Shown here in pieces: positions 43,349 through 54,427 of a DNA stretch of 64,000 nt (position 1 is the stretch's first letter; each line of letters opens with the position of its first letter). A program made the position numbers and the translations under genes. The stretch covers positions 170,954,240 to 171,018,239 of the forward strand of contig NC_073625.1 in assembly GCF_029407905.1 (NCBI RefSeq), read 5' to 3'. The stretch comes from Bubalus kerabau. Its lineage: Eukaryota; Chordata; Mammalia; Artiodactyla; Bovidae. The notes under the pieces were generated by a model. The model saw only the letters and a list, made by a program, of their open reading frames with translations. It made no database searches and was not told the origin of the DNA.

Positions 43349-43412
43349 GAATCATGGCACTGTACACCTGAAACTAACATAATATTATAAATCAACTGTA
43401 CTTCAATAAAAA
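43236..43412 (+). mobile_element. Artiodactyl L1 3' end with expanded (AT)n
   Basis: CAACAAGGAGCTACTGTATA, ACACAGGGAACTATATTCAG, (AT)18 at 43311-43346, then CACTGTACACCTGAAACTAAC and ATCAACTGTACTTCAATAAA. Only the last ~175 bp of the 3' UTR. Confidence 0.92.
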
Positions 43413-43424
43413 GATTTAATTAAA

Positions 43425-43742
43425 AATTTTTTTAATTTTATTTTATTTTTAAACTTTACAAATTGTATTAATTTGCCAAATATCAAAATGAATCCACCAC
43501 AGGTATACATGTGTTCCCCATCCTGAACCCTCCTCCCTCCTCCCTCCCCATTCCATCCCTCTGGGTTGTCCCAGTGCACTAGCCCCAAGCATCCAGTATC
43601 GTGCATCGAACCTGGACTGGCAACTCTTTTCATACATGATATTATACATGTTTCAATGCCATTCTCCCAAATCTTCCCACTCTCTCCCTCTCCCACAGAG
43701 TCCATAAGACTGTTCTATACATCAGTGTCTCTTTTGCTGTCT
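43425..43742 (-). mobile_element. Young L1-BT 3' end
   Basis: The plus strand reads the reversed tail, then CCACAGGTATACATGTGTTC, GAACCCTCCTCCCTCCTCCC, AGCATCCAGTATCGTGCATC and CAGTGTCTCTTTTGCTGTCTC. Same 3' UTR as the copy at 12327. It inserted just past the tail of the older L1. Confidence 0.93.
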
Positions 43743-44842
43743 CGAGATGAGTTGGGCACGTACCGAAAAACTAGAAACAAATGAGGAAAATAACCAACTT
43801 TTAACCCCAAAAGCCATTGGTAAGTAACACAGGTATATATTTGCATGTTGAGTTTTCCCATGCTTGAGAAGATAACTGAAGTCATGAGCTGGGAGGAGGG
43901 GATAGGAGAGAAAAGCAGAGACTAATTAAGGGCACAGGAGAAGATGACATTGACAATCTTAAGCTCACAGAAGCAGCTGAGTTGTCCTCACTTCTTCCAT
44001 TGTCAGGCATCAAGTAAAGAGTGGAAACAGAATAAAAGAATTACTTGCAAAAATAAAAAATAAACAGACATATAAGAATGAATGCATCCTATAACTAGAA
44101 CTCCAAGGCAGACCATTTCTAAAATTGGTTAATTCAGCAACTCAACAGCATCATCCAAAGCCCCAGTGATTTCCCTTTCTGCTCTGTATCCTCAGCATGC
44201 CACTGGCCTTAGGGCTAATGCCCTTCATGGTGACAAGGTGGCTGCCTCAGTTCTAGGCAGCAAATCTCAATCAGCAAAGCCCAGCTGAAAAAAAGGAGGG
44301 CATCAGTCCTGTGTGGCTGATTTCATGAGCCATAAAAACTTTACACAAACCCTCTCAACAGACTTTCCCTCTCATTTCACTGGCTAATTGCCAGGAAGAA
44401 TTCAACGCCTCTTCTTAAGGCTGAGACCAATCAGGATTAGGTCTGGGTTAATGAATCAGAGGTAAAAACCTAAAAAATTAGGATCAGCCACCAAGGAAGA
44501 GTGAATGGCCTTGCGTTGGCAACCAACTATGCATGCCGTATAGTCTACCACTCCATCCTGGATGACTGTGTGTATATAATGTTTAACTTGACATCCTCAT
44601 CTGTAAAATAAGGAACTTTATTAGTTCTCTATGTTACTTTTCAACTTCCTGTTAATTATCTTGCAGGAAATGTTATTTTCCTCTTCCAAATTTTCTTCTC
44701 TTTATTTGTATTACTTGCTTTTTGTTGAAATTTAGGAAGTTGGTGGTTTAACGTTGCAAAGGCATTTCAGATAAGATTAAGATGAACAGAAAACAAAAAG
44801 GTAAAAAAATTTGCCATTTATACAGAAAAATGGCTAATTTTA
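43743..44842. other. Unique DNA, no gene seen
   Basis: About 1.1 kb. 44155-44460 is slightly GC-richer and may hold an old unassigned repeat. No coding frame. Confidence 0.5.
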
Positions 44843-44940
44843 AATATATTATATATATATATATATTCATATATACATAACTGACACTTTTACTTTTTAT
44901 ATATATAGATGAATATATATATATAGTTATATATGTTGTT
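44843..44940. repeat. AT-rich simple repeat
   Basis: Interleaved (TA)n runs at 44848-44868, 44898-44908 and 44913-44925, next to the tail end of a minus-strand SINE. Confidence 0.88.
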
Positions 44941-45158
44941 GTTGTTTAGTCACTAAGTCTTATCTGACTCTTTGCAACCCCATAAACTGTAGAACCACCA
45001 GGCTCCTCTGTCCATGGGGTTTCCCAGGCTAGATTACTGGCATGGGTTATCATTTCCTTCTCCAGGGCATCTTCCCAACTCAGGGATCGAACCCGTGTCT
45101 CCTGCATAAACTACACTGGCAGGTGGGTGCTTTACCAATGAGTCACCTGGGAAGCTCA
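44941..45158 (-). mobile_element. Bov-tA SINE, full length
   Basis: Reversed Bov-A (GTTTAGTCACTAAGTCTTATC, TTCCCAGGCTAGATTACTGG), reversed head (GGGATCGAACCCGTGTCTCC ... CACCTGGGAAGCTC). Confidence 0.92.
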
Positions 45159-45309
45159 TATATATGTGTGTATGTATATATATACGAAAAAAAATCCCTT
45201 CAAATTGGAAAGAAAAAGTCAAATTAAAAAATGGATAACGTTCATAGAGACACAGATCCTGAAAGAAGAAATACAAATGATTCTGAAGTACATGAAAATG
45301 ACACAGTTT

Positions 45310-45525
45310 AGTTATAGTGAGAGCAATTCACATTAAAACTGCACTGCAACACAATTTTTTACCTGTTAGACTGGGCAAGAGTCAAAAACTTGGTAATGTC
45401 TTCTATGGGCAAAACTTCAAGAAAGCAGGAGCTGCATGTGATTCCTATAGAAATGGAGATGGAGAGACCTCTCTGGAGGGTAAGGAACTAATAGTACTCC
45501 ACAAGACAAATACACATGCCCTCTA
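45310..45525 (+). mobile_element. Old L1M ORF2 C-terminal fragment
   Basis: TTAAAACTGCACTGCAACAC, TTTTTTACCTGTTAGACTGG, GCAAGAGTCAAAAACTTGGT match the L1M ORF2 phrase before the 'cactctcata' region. Confidence 0.6.
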
Positions 45526-45529
45526 AGCC

Positions 45530-45765
45530 AGTGAAGAGTCACCTGATGCTAAGAGCCAATGCATTGGAAAAGACCTTGAGGCTGGGAAAGATTGAGGGCA
45601 GCAGAAGAAAGGGGCAACAGAAACGAAATGGTTGTATGGCATCATCAATTCATTGGACATGAGTTTGAGCAAACTCCAGGAGATAGTAAAGGACAGGGGA
45701 GTCTGGTGTGCCGCAGTCCATTGGGTTGCAAAGAGTCAGACACAACTGACTGACTGAACAACACC
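45530..45765 (+). mobile_element. BovB LINE 3' end
   Basis: TGATGCTAAGAGCCAATGCA, GGGAAAGATTGAGGGCAGCA, GCATCATCAATTCATTGGAC, end GACACAACTGACTGACTGAAC plus ACACCAACAGG. Confidence 0.92.
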
Positions 45766-46370
45766 AACAGGTGAGCCAACAAAGTCAGTTTTAAAATATT
45801 GTCCCATATTGTATCTCTGGTAACAAGATGATTCATGGCAAAGTTATTTTTAAAACAAAATACTTGACTGAAAAGTAACCATACTCCAATAGAAATGAAT
45901 AAAAAATTAACAAAACAAAATGCCTTTAACAAAAACAGATATACAACTTATAAGATTTAAAAACTTACTGTAGACAGCAAGGAAATGTAAAAAAATTCCA
46001 AACTAAGATGCTCTTTAGAAATTGGTTGACTTTTATCTTACCAGTAACATTAAAAATATTCACTCTAGAATAAAAAATACTTTTCTCAAACTAATAAAAA
46101 TTAATAACCCCAAGTCATAAATAGACTACTGGACTCTCCTCTAATTCACACATCGCATCAACATGGCTTGTGAAATTCAAGAAAAACATTGACTTATAGA
46201 GATTTGGTTTAAAAATGAATGTAAAGCCCTTACCCCTGGTGATGTTAAAATATTGTCAGAAAAGCTTAATATCACCACAGTCAAGGGTCTCTGTTCTTGT
46301 GGTATCAGCAATGTTCAAAAACTTCCACTGAGTCTTACTTCTGTCCCAATGTACCTTCTCATCTTTGAAA
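45766..46370. other. AT-rich DNA, no gene seen
   Basis: Several A-runs, no convincing repeat or frame. Confidence 0.5.
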
Positions 46371-46478
46371 AGTGATACCAAATAAACTAACAAGCATACA
46401 TGTACTGTGAAAAAAATACTAGAAACATCTAAATATCTGTCAATAGAGGGCTGATTTAATGAATTAAATATACTGCAT

Positions 46479-46687
46479 GGGTGCTTTAGTCACTAAGTCA
46501 TGTCCGACTCTTGGGACCCCATGGACTGCAGCCTGCCACGCTCCTCTGTTCATGGGATTTTCCAGGCAAGTTTATTGGAGTGGGTTGACATTTCCTTCTT
46601 CAGGGGATCATCCTGACCCAGGGATCGAACCCAGGTCTCTTGCACTGCAGGCAGATTCTTTACCAACTGAGCTCCCAGGGAATACCT
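46479..46687 (-). mobile_element. Bov-tA SINE nested in L1M
   Basis: Reversed Bov-A (TTTAGTCACTAAGTCATGTC) to the reversed head (ACCAACTGAGCTCCCAGGGAA). 12-bp TSD AATATACTGCAT at 46467-46478 and 46688-46699. Confidence 0.96.
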
Positions 46688-46765
46688 AATATACTGCATA
46701 CATACAGAGAAATAATATGTCTGAGGAAAAGCAAAAAAAGGAAGACTGAGGTGCTAATATACTAA

Positions 46766-46797
<32 letters not shown>
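46766..46797. repeat. (TG)n(TA)n microsatellite
   Basis: Ten TG then six TA units. Confidence 0.9.
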
Positions 46798-46930
46798 GTG
46801 AAAATATCTTAAAAGATGTACAGTTCAAAAGAATGCACATAATATAATATTTGCTCAAGAAAAGTAGAATGATATATACTATTTTTGTTTATATCTATTT
46901 ATTTTAATTTTTATTTATTATTTTTGCTCA

Positions 46931-47234
46931 TGAATAGTTTAAAAATGAATCATGTTGATTCCCAGTGTGAAGGAAAAGGACAGCTGAGATACAGAGCTGA
47001 GAGAAAACTTTTTTCACTGTAAGTTATTTTATATTTTTGAATATTTAACTATATAGATATATTGCCCATTCAAAGTTAAATAAAATGCTTTAAAATTATT
47101 TTGATAGAGGCCTCATAAAACTAAGTTTGCTTCAACATCTATCTCACAAAATATAACAATATTCATGATAAGTTGAAAAAACCTACAATATAAATTTCTA
47201 TTCATGGAAAAGTAGACTTTTTAATTTAAAAAAT
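46931..47234. other. AT-rich DNA, no gene seen
   Basis: No repeat or frame recognised. Confidence 0.5.
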
Positions 47235-47246
47235 ATATATAAGTAG

Positions 47247-47388
47247 GGAGTTCCTTGGCAGTGCAGCAGTTAAGACTTCATGCTCCCAAGGCAGGCAACA
47301 CAGGGTCAATCCCTGGGTCAGGGAACTAGATCCTACATGCTGCAACTAAGACCAGGCCAAATAAATAAATAAAGGCAACAACCAAAGA
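47247..47388 (+). mobile_element. Short CHR-type SINE
   Basis: GGAGTTCCTTGGCAGTGCAG, GTCAATCCCTGGGTCAGGGA, GCAACTAAGACCAGGCC and (AAAT)n tail. 12-bp TSD ATATATAAGTAG at 47235-47246 and 47389-47400. Confidence 0.95.
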
Positions 47389-47652
47389 ATATATAAGTAG
47401 ATTTTTAAAAAATATTTGCTCAATGATTATTATTGCCTGTTCCTAAAAATTATGCTTCTGGGGCAGTTGATAGTTTATAATTGTGAGCATCTGGAAACTG
47501 ATTATGTATAGAAAATCCAAACTTTGGTATCCTGCAATCAGCTGCTGTGGCGATCATGTAGTTCACTCTCAAGGAGCCACTTCAGGGCAGGAGATGAGCC
47601 AATACATTTCCTTATTTCCTAATTCATCTGTTACAAACCAACAGAATATGAC

Positions 47653-47926
47653 TGCTGCTGCTGCTCCTGCTGCTAAGTCGCTTCAGTCGTGTCCGACTCT
47701 GCGACCCCATAGACGGCAGCCCACCAGCTGTCCGGGGATTCTCCAGGCAAGAACAGTGGAGTGGGTTGCCATTTCCTTCTCCAATGCATGAAAGTGAAAA
47801 GTGAAAGTGAAGTGGCTCAGTCGGGCCCGACTGTTAGTGACCCCATAGACTGCAGCCCACGAGGCTCCTCCATCCATGGGATTTTCCAGGCAAGAGTACT
47901 GGAGTGGGGTGCCACCACCTTCTCCT
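47653..47926 (-). mobile_element. Bov-A2 SINE with (GCT)n tail
   Basis: Reversed dimer with GCTGCTGCTGCTCCTGCTGC tail, linker GAAAGTGAAAAGTGAAAG. TSD AACAGAATATGAC at 47640-47652 and 47927-47939. Small deletions in the first unit (GACTCTGCGACCCC). Confidence 0.96.
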
Positions 47927-47939
47927 AACAGAATATGAC

Positions 47940-48507
47940 AAGGCCCATGATAAAGATCAAACCTCAGCTTCACCTGTATCATTATGGAGATTGGACTTTC
48001 TTTAAAGATGAGAATCAGGACCAAAATTTAAGCAGTGCATATATCTATTTTGAACACTGGGCAATAAGAAACTTCCATGATTTTAGCTACAGTAAGCTAT
48101 TTGAGGAAACTATGATAGCAGGAAGACTGTCCAGAATAGCCAGCCACTGCCAGAAATGAAACTCCTCCTGTACATTTCTGATTGCATCCCATGGAAATAA
48201 TTTTTTGACTTCATAGCTTCCCATACATCCGTCATATCCTATTTACAATAAGTTCATTTCTAAATTATATACACTGACTTCTTTAGTAATAAACTATGTA
48301 TAAAACCTATGAAAGAAATAGCAAAACTTTTTAAAAACCAAAAGATAAACACCTATAAAAGTTTTAATATTTCCTTCCTACACTCCAGGATCATGTACTC
48401 CTTGTGGTACACACAATCTAACATAGAATATAAAAATATTAAAACTCAGTAATTTTCTCATATTTTTCACACTATGAGAATTTTTCCTTGTGAATATAAT
48501 TATAATT
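47940..48507. other. Unique DNA, no gene seen
   Basis: 74-aa plus frame (47935-48159) has no domain. The region ends in AT-rich DNA at the BovB target site. Confidence 0.5.
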
Positions 48508-48519
48508 AATATCTGTACC

Positions 48520-49600
48520 CCATCTATTTGCCATGAAGTGATAGGACCAGATGCCATGATCCTAGTTTTCTGAATGTTGAGCTTTAAGCCAACTTTTTCA
48601 CTCTCCACTTTCACTTTCATCAAGAGGCTTTTTAGCTCCTCTTCACTTTCTGCCATAAGGGTGGTGTCATCTGCATATCTGAGGTTACTGATATTTCTCC
48701 CGGCAATCTTGATTCCAACACGTGTGCTTCTTCCAGCCCAGCGTTTCTCATGATGTACTCTGCATATAAGTTAAATAAGCAGGGTGACAATATACAGCCT
48801 TGACATACTCCTTTTCCTATTTGGAACCAGTCTGTTGTTCCATGTCCAGTTCTAACTGTTGGTTCCTGACCTGCATATAGGTTTCTCAAAAGGCAGGTCA
48901 GGTGGTCTGGTATTCCCATCTCTTTCAGAATTTTCCACAGTTTATTGTGATCCACACATGGCAAATAGATGGGGAAACAGTGGAAACAGTGTCAGACTTT
49001 ATTTTTTTGGGCTCCAAAATCACTGCAGATGGTGATTGCAGCCATGAAATTAAAAGACGCTTACTCCTTGGAAGGAAAGTTATGACCAACCTAGATAGCA
49101 TATTCAAAAGCAGAGATACTACTTTGCCAACAAAGGTCTGTCTAGTCAAGGCTATGGTTTTTCCAGTGGTCATGTATGGATGAGAGAGTTGGACTGTGAA
49201 GAAAGCTGAGTGCAGAAGAATTGATGCTTTTGAACTGTGGTGTTGGAGAAGACTCTTGAGAGTCCCTTGGACTGCAAGGAGATCCAACCAAGTCCATTCT
49301 AAAGGAGATCAGCCCTGGGATTTCTTTGGAAGGAATGATGCTAAAGCTGAAACTCCAGTACTTTGGCCACCTCATGCAAAGAGTTGACTCATTGGAAAAG
49401 ACTCTGATGCTGGGAGGGATTGGGGGCAGGAGGAGAAGGGGATGACAGAGGATGAGATGGCTGGATGGCATCACCAACTCGATGGACATGAGTTTGGGTG
49501 AACTCCAGGAGTTGGTGATGGACAGGGAGGCCTGGCGTGCTGCAATTCATGCGGTTGCAAAGAGTCGGACACGACTGAGCGACTGAACTGAACTGAACTG
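48520..49600 (+). mobile_element. BovB LINE with inverted 5' half (twin-priming structure)
   Basis: 48520-48958 is antisense BovB covering the RT region from VDHNKLWKIL through RYADDT-like codons (the frame just past YADD carries the antisense TCTGCATATCTGAGG at 48672) to the phrase CATGGCAAATAGATGG. At 48957 it switches to sense and continues from the same phrase (ATGGCAAATAGATGGGGAAA) through the C-terminus to ACTGAACTGAACTGAACTGAA. In a normal BovB the two pieces are contiguous, overlapping by about 17 bp at this phrase. The 12-bp TSD AATATCTGTACC at 48508-48519 and 49601-49612 flanks the whole, so it is a single insertion. Confidence 0.93.
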
Positions 49601-49671
49601 AATATCTGTACCTGAACCAATAAGATGACTTATTTACTACCACCCCCCACAAAAAAAGAAAAAGATTTCAC

Positions 49672-49772
49672 GGGACTTCCCTGGAAGTCTAGGGGTTAAC
49701 ATTTTGCATTTCCAAAGCAAGGGGAAGGGTTCAGTCCCTGGTCTATGAACTAAGATCTGACATACAGCACAG
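49672..49772 (+). mobile_element. CHR-type SINE interrupted by BovB
   Basis: GGGACTTCCCTGGAAGTCTA, GTTCAGTCCCTGGTCTATGA, then body to ACATACAGCACAG; the tail AGTGACCAAAAAAATTTTTT resumes at 51252-51275 beyond the BovB. Confidence 0.9.
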
Positions 49773-51243
49773 TTCAGTTCAGTTCAGTTCAGTCACTCAG
49801 CCGCGTCGAACTCTTTGAGACCCCATAGACTGCAACACATCAGGCCTCCTTGTCCATAACCAACTTGCAGAGTTTACTCAAATTCGTGTGCATTGAATCG
49901 GTGATGCCACCCAACCATCTCATCCTCTGTTGTCCCCTTCTCCTCCAACCTTCAATCTTTCCCAACATCAGGGTGTTTTCAAATGAGTCAGCTCTTCAGG
50001 TGGCCAAACTATTGGAGTTTCAGCTTCAACATCAGTCCTTCCAATGAACACTCAGGACCGATATCCTTAAGAATGAACTGGTTGGACCTCCTTGCAGTCC
50101 CAGGGACACTCAAGAGTCTTCTCCAACCCCACAATTGAAAGTATCAATTCTTTGGCACTCAGCTCTCTTTATAGTCCAGCTCTCACATCCATACATGACT
50201 ACTGGAAAGACCATAGCCTTGATGAGACAGACTTTTGTTGGCAAAGTAATATCTATGCTTTATAATATACTGTCTAGGTTGGTCATAACTTTCCTTCCAA
50301 GGAGTAAACGTCTTTTAATTTCATGGCTGCAGTCACCATCTGCAGTGATTTTGGAGTCCAAAAAAATAAAGTTAGCCACTGTTTCCCCATTTATTTGCCA
50401 TGAAGTGGTGGGACTGGATGCCATGACCTTTGTTTTCTGATTGTTGAGCATTAAGCCAACTTTTTCACTCTCCTCTTTCACTTTCACCAAGAGTCTCTTT
50501 AATTCTTTTCATTTTCTGCCATAAGGGTGGTGTCATCTGCATATCTGAGGTTATTGATATTTCTCCCAGAAATCTTTATTCCAGCTTGTGTTTTATCCAG
50601 CCCAGCATTTCTCATGATGTACTCTGCATATAAGTTAAATAAGCAGAGTGACAGTACATAGACTTATTGTACTCCTTTTCCTATTTGGAACCAGGCTGTT
50701 GTTCCATGTACAGTTCTAACTGTTGCTTCCTGACCTGCATACAGGTTTCTCAAGAGGCAGGTCAGGTGGTCTGGTATTCCCATCTCTTTAAGAATTTTCC
50801 ACAGGTTATTGTGATCTACCCAGTCAAAGGCTTTGGCATAGTCAATAAAGCAGAAATAGATGTTTTTCTGGAACTCCCTTGCTTTTTCCATGATCCAGCA
50901 AATGTTGGCAATTTGATCTCTGGTTCCTCTGCCTTTTCTAAATCTAGCTTAAACATCTGAAAGTTCATGGTTCATGTATTGTTGAAGCCTGGCTTGGAGA
51001 ATTTTGAGCATTACTTTACTAGCATGTGAGATGAGTGCAATTGTGCAGTAATTTGAGCATTCTTTGGCATTGCCTTTCTTTGGGATTGGAATGAAAACTG
51101 ACCTTTTCCAGTCCTGTGGCCACTGCTGAGTTTTCCAAATTTGCTGGCATATTGAGTGCAGCATTTTCACAGCTTCATCTTTTAGGATTTGAAATAGCTC
51201 AACTGGAATTCCATTGCCTCCACTAGCTTTGTTTGTAGTGATG
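49773..51243 (-). mobile_element. BovB LINE, 1.47-kb 3' copy nested in a SINE
   Basis: From the 3' GTTCAGTTCAGTTCAGTTCA end to a linker region (ACTAGCTTTGTTTGTAGTGA at 51224-51243), 5' truncated upstream of the RT domain. 8-bp TSD CAGCACAG at 49765-49772 and 51244-51251. Minus-strand RT remnants: 103 aa (51260-50949), 75 aa with FIDYAKAFDWVDHN A-box (50891-50664), and the 76-aa piece after the YADD region (50490-50260); several frame changes inactivate it. Confidence 0.96.
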
Positions 51244-51275
51244 CAGCACAGAGTGACCAAAAAAATTTTTTAATT

Positions 51276-51639
51276 CATTAAAAAAAAAATGATTTCATGA
51301 TTCTGAACCACACAGAAGGCTGTCTTCTATGTGTTTTGAATGAAGCAATGATTAAGAACTCATTATTTTTTGTCCTTAAGGAGCATGGAACTCAGAAGGG
51401 ATGTTGCAATCTATCCTTTTATGTAAAATCTACATTGCCAGGAACTGACAACTACCATACACTCAAATTATTTGTAGAGGGCAAATTAAAAGTTATTTCA
51501 ACAGGAATCTTCTAGAAAGACATGACTGAAGAGGCTAGGTTACACCTTGGCTTTGAATAACAAGGAGCTTCTCAACAAATGGAGATGAGTTTGGGCTGGT
51601 CATGGTAGGCTGTGACTCTGTTCTACTTGGGGAGAAATG
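51276..51639. other. Unique DNA, no gene seen
   Basis: 72-aa plus frame 51297-51515 shows no recognised domain. Confidence 0.5.
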
Positions 51640-51989
51640 CAAGAGCAATATGGCAGAAGGATGTGGAATATTCAAAGGACAAGGAGAGGTGAGCTGAAAG
51701 TGTGAACTGGGAGTCATATTGTGAAGGACCTTGAATTGCTGGCTAAGGATGTTGGTGTTTACTTAACACTCATTAAAAAGCTCTGGAGAAGATGTGACAG
51801 AAAGAATTTTAAAACAAGAGTTAGGAAGCCCAGTTCTAACTTTACTTACAGTTATTTGAGATCAAGAAAATTAATCATTCTAAACCTAGTTTTCTTTCCT
51901 AGATGAAAGCTTCTTTCATCTTTAATATTTTATGATTCCTCAAGGACTTATGAGTTTGCTTTGCTGTGATCTGGAATCCGGTTAAAAGT

Positions 51990-52190
51990 TCAGTTCAATT
52001 CAGTCACTCACTCGTGTCCAACTCTTTGTGACCCCATGGACTGCAGCATGCCAGGCCTCACTGTCCATCACCAACTCCCAGAGTTTTCTCAAACTCATGT
52101 CCATTGAGTCAGTGATGCCATTCAACCATTGCATCCTCTGTCGTCCCCTTCTTTCATTCCCTTCCGAGAACCCCATGAACAGTATGAAAA
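51990..52190 (-). mobile_element. Rearranged BovB: 3' end plus inverted 5' UTR piece
   Basis: 51990-52152 is reversed BovB 3' end (TCAGTTCAATTCAGTCACTC ... CCTCTGTCGTCCCCTTCT). After 13 filler bases, 52166-52190 reads the BovB 5' region on the plus strand (GAGAACCCCATGAACAGTAT, compare 58305-58330). The 10-bp TSD GGTTAAAAGT at 51980-51989 and 52191-52200 spans both, so a single event joined the two ends and lost the ~2.8 kb between. Confidence 0.9.
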
Positions 52191-52596
52191 GGTTAAAAGT
52201 ATATCTTAATCCAGAGGAGAGTAATGGTGGCCTACACTAGGGAGGTGGCAATGGAAGAAGGCCGTGGTGTCCACAACACTGGAACAATCACTACTCTGCT
52301 CTAGGCTTTACTTCAGAAATTTTCCAAATGACACTAGGAAGGAAGAAAGAATATGAATGTCATTGCCAAGATCATACCCTAGGGCATAATGAGTAATTGG
52401 AAACAAGTGGATAGGACAGAGAAATGCAAGAGGATTCAAAACTTGTTAGCCTACATTACCAAGAGAATTTCAGGACCATTAACAGAGAAATTTGCATTTT
52501 AAAAGGAAACTATTTTAGGAGAAGGAGATGAGGACACTTTACAGCCTTTTGAGGTTAAATATATAGGAGATTGTCCAGGTCAAGATGTCCAGTAAA

Positions 52597-52745
52597 AGGA
52601 CTTCCCTGGTGGTCCAGTGGTTAAGACGCTGCTCCCATGCAGATGGTCCACGTTCATCCTTCGTTGGGGAACTAGATCCTGTGTGCCACAATTAAGACCT
52701 GGTCAAATGAATTAAAAAAGAAAAATAAATAAATAAACCGGGGCA
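52597..52745 (+). mobile_element. Short CHR-type SINE
   Basis: GGACTTCCCTGGTGGTCCAG, GGGGAACTAGATCCTGTGTG, CAATTAAGACCTGGTC, AAATAAATAAATAAAC tail; an A-run follows at 52755-52766. Confidence 0.93.
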
Positions 52746-52830
52746 ACTTTATTAAAAAAAAAAAATCTACCAAGAAGTTGCTAACTTGACATTGAAATGA
52801 TAGATTTGAGAGTCATGCCCCCAAAAAGGA

Positions 52831-53305
52831 AAATTCAAGATGAGAATTACAAGTAAATGTTTTCAAAGGGTTCATGAAGACATAAGAAAATGCCCAGGAA
52901 ACTATTCTCAAGTGGAAAAAAAGTAATATATATATTTCGGTTGCAATGTATTTAAATATATGTTCCTAGATAAAAGGTAAAAACAAAATGATCAATATAT
53001 TATCATTCCATCAACATTATTAATATATGAATGAATTTTATCCATTTTCTTCCAGTGTTCTATAATGAACATGTTATTCTTATAAACAGAAAAGAAAAAC
53101 AGTAAAAAAGAAAATGCAAAAATAGAAGTGATAATCAAATTTTCTGTTAAACCTTGATAAGATTTTTAACATAAATATCTCTTAAAAAAGAGCTCTGTTT
53201 CAAAAATCCTTCTACTGACTAAAAAATCACACTTTACAAAAGTCCAATGGACACAATGCAAGAATCAATTTTCTCAAGGCTACCTGGTTCCAGTTATAAA
53301 CAATA
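52831..53305. other. AT-rich DNA, no gene seen
   Basis: No repeat or frame recognised. Confidence 0.5.
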
Positions 53306-53497
53306 AGCTGGGAGGGATTGGGGGCAGGAGGAGAAGGGGACGACAGAGGATGAGATGGCTGGATGGCATCACTGACTCGATGGACGTGAGTCTGAGTGAA
53401 CTCCGGGAGTCGGTGATGGACAGGGAGGCCTGGCGTGCTGAGATTCATGGGGTCGCAAAGAGTCGGACACAACTGAGTGACTGAACTGAACTGAATG
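53306..53497 (+). mobile_element. BovB LINE 3' end
   Basis: GGGAGGGATTGGGGGCAGGA, GATGGCATCACTGACTCGAT, GTCGGACACAACTGAGTGAC, ACTGAACTGAA end. Among the least diverged BovB ends in the window. Confidence 0.95.
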
Positions 53498-53839
53498 ACA
53501 GCTCTCCCAGGGCCACGTGGATATAAATAAAAACAGAATTTATCCATGTGATGTCATGACTAAAGAGACCAGACAGTGACAGAAGCAAAGAAGAGGTCAC
53601 TCCTTACGTATCATTTAGGTGAAATTAACTCAGGTACCAGGTGCTTATCTGTAATTTCTTCACCCAGTGAGAGTGATCCCTGGGTCAGCCTAGACTGCTG
53701 ATCCCACATCAGAGGCACTAGAGAGTAATGTCCAGCTGAGTACTGGACCTAGCCTAGAACAGGCCTCCAAAAAGAACTGGAGTTGCACCGCAATTGACTT
53801 TCTAATATCCTCTCTTGTGATCTCTCCAGTGTTCTGGAA
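53498..53839. other. Unique DNA, no gene seen
   Basis: GC-moderate stretch without recognised repeats. Confidence 0.5.
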
Positions 53840-54420
53840 AAAAAAACATAGCCTATGTAAAGGATCACAGGCTTTGAAACTACAAAGACTTGGATTTAAA
53901 TTCCAATGCCACCATGTGACACTTATTATATGCCCTTGGACAAGTCATTTAACCACTTGAAACTGGATTTTTGCATCTGTGGAAATAAGGAGAGGGAATT
54001 CCCTGGTTGCTCAGTGTTAAAGGATCTGCCTGCCAATGTAGGAGACACAGGTTCAATCCCTGATCCTGGAAGATCCCACACACCGCAGAGCAACTAAGCC
54101 CATGCACCACAGCTACTGAGCACGTACTCTAAGGTCGGGAGCCTCAACTACTGAAGCCTGTGCACCCTGGAGCCACAAGAGAAGAGAGGCCACTGCAATG
54201 AGAAGCCTGCACACCTCAGCTAGAGAGCAGCCCCTGCTCTCCACAACTAGAGAAAGGCCCGAGCAGCAGCAAAGATGCAGCACAGGCAAAAATTAAATGT
54301 ATATATATTTTTAATGAGGGGAGAAAATTTTACCACAGGAGATAATCATGATAATTAACTGAGATAACTACATATTGATACAAATATAACTGTATCAACT
54401 CAGTGCTAGTATACAAAGAA
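53840..54420 (+). mobile_element. MIR SINE split by a CHR SINE
   Basis: GACTTGGATTTAAATTCCAA, CCCTTGGACAAGTCATTTAA, TTTTTGCATCTGTGGAAATAA before the CHR copy; AGATAATCATGATAATTAAC and AGATAACTACATATTGATAC after it. The two halves fit one MIR. Confidence 0.72.
53994..54318 (+). mobile_element. CHR-2-type SINE, full length, nested in MIR
   Basis: GGGAATTCCCTGGTTGCTCA, GGTTCAATCCCTGATCCTGG, ACCACAGCTACTGAGCACGT, CTCCACAACTAGAGAAAGGC, GCAGCAAAGATGCAGCACAG, AT-rich tail. Confidence 0.95.
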
Positions 54421-54427
54421 GTCTTGT

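Larger units (their letters stand above)
46371..46930 (+). mobile_element. Old L1M fragment split by a SINE
   Basis: AACATCTAAATATCTGTCAA and GCTGATTTAATGAATTAAAT before the SINE, AGAGAAATAATATGTCTGAG and CAAGAAAAGTAGAATGATAT after it, resemble the L1M ORF2 end/3' UTR. A (TG)n(TA)n run lies at 46766-46797. Confidence 0.55.
51640..52830 (+). mobile_element. Ancient mammalian interspersed repeat, split twice
   Basis: GTGAAGGACCTTGAATTGCT, AGCTCTGGAGAAGATGTGAC, then GTCCAGGTCAAGATGTCCAG and, beyond a SINE, GATAGATTTGAGAGTCATGC are phrases of one old mammalian repeat in the same order. Family not named. A BovB (51990-52190) and a CHR SINE (52597-52745) interrupt it. Confidence 0.45.
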
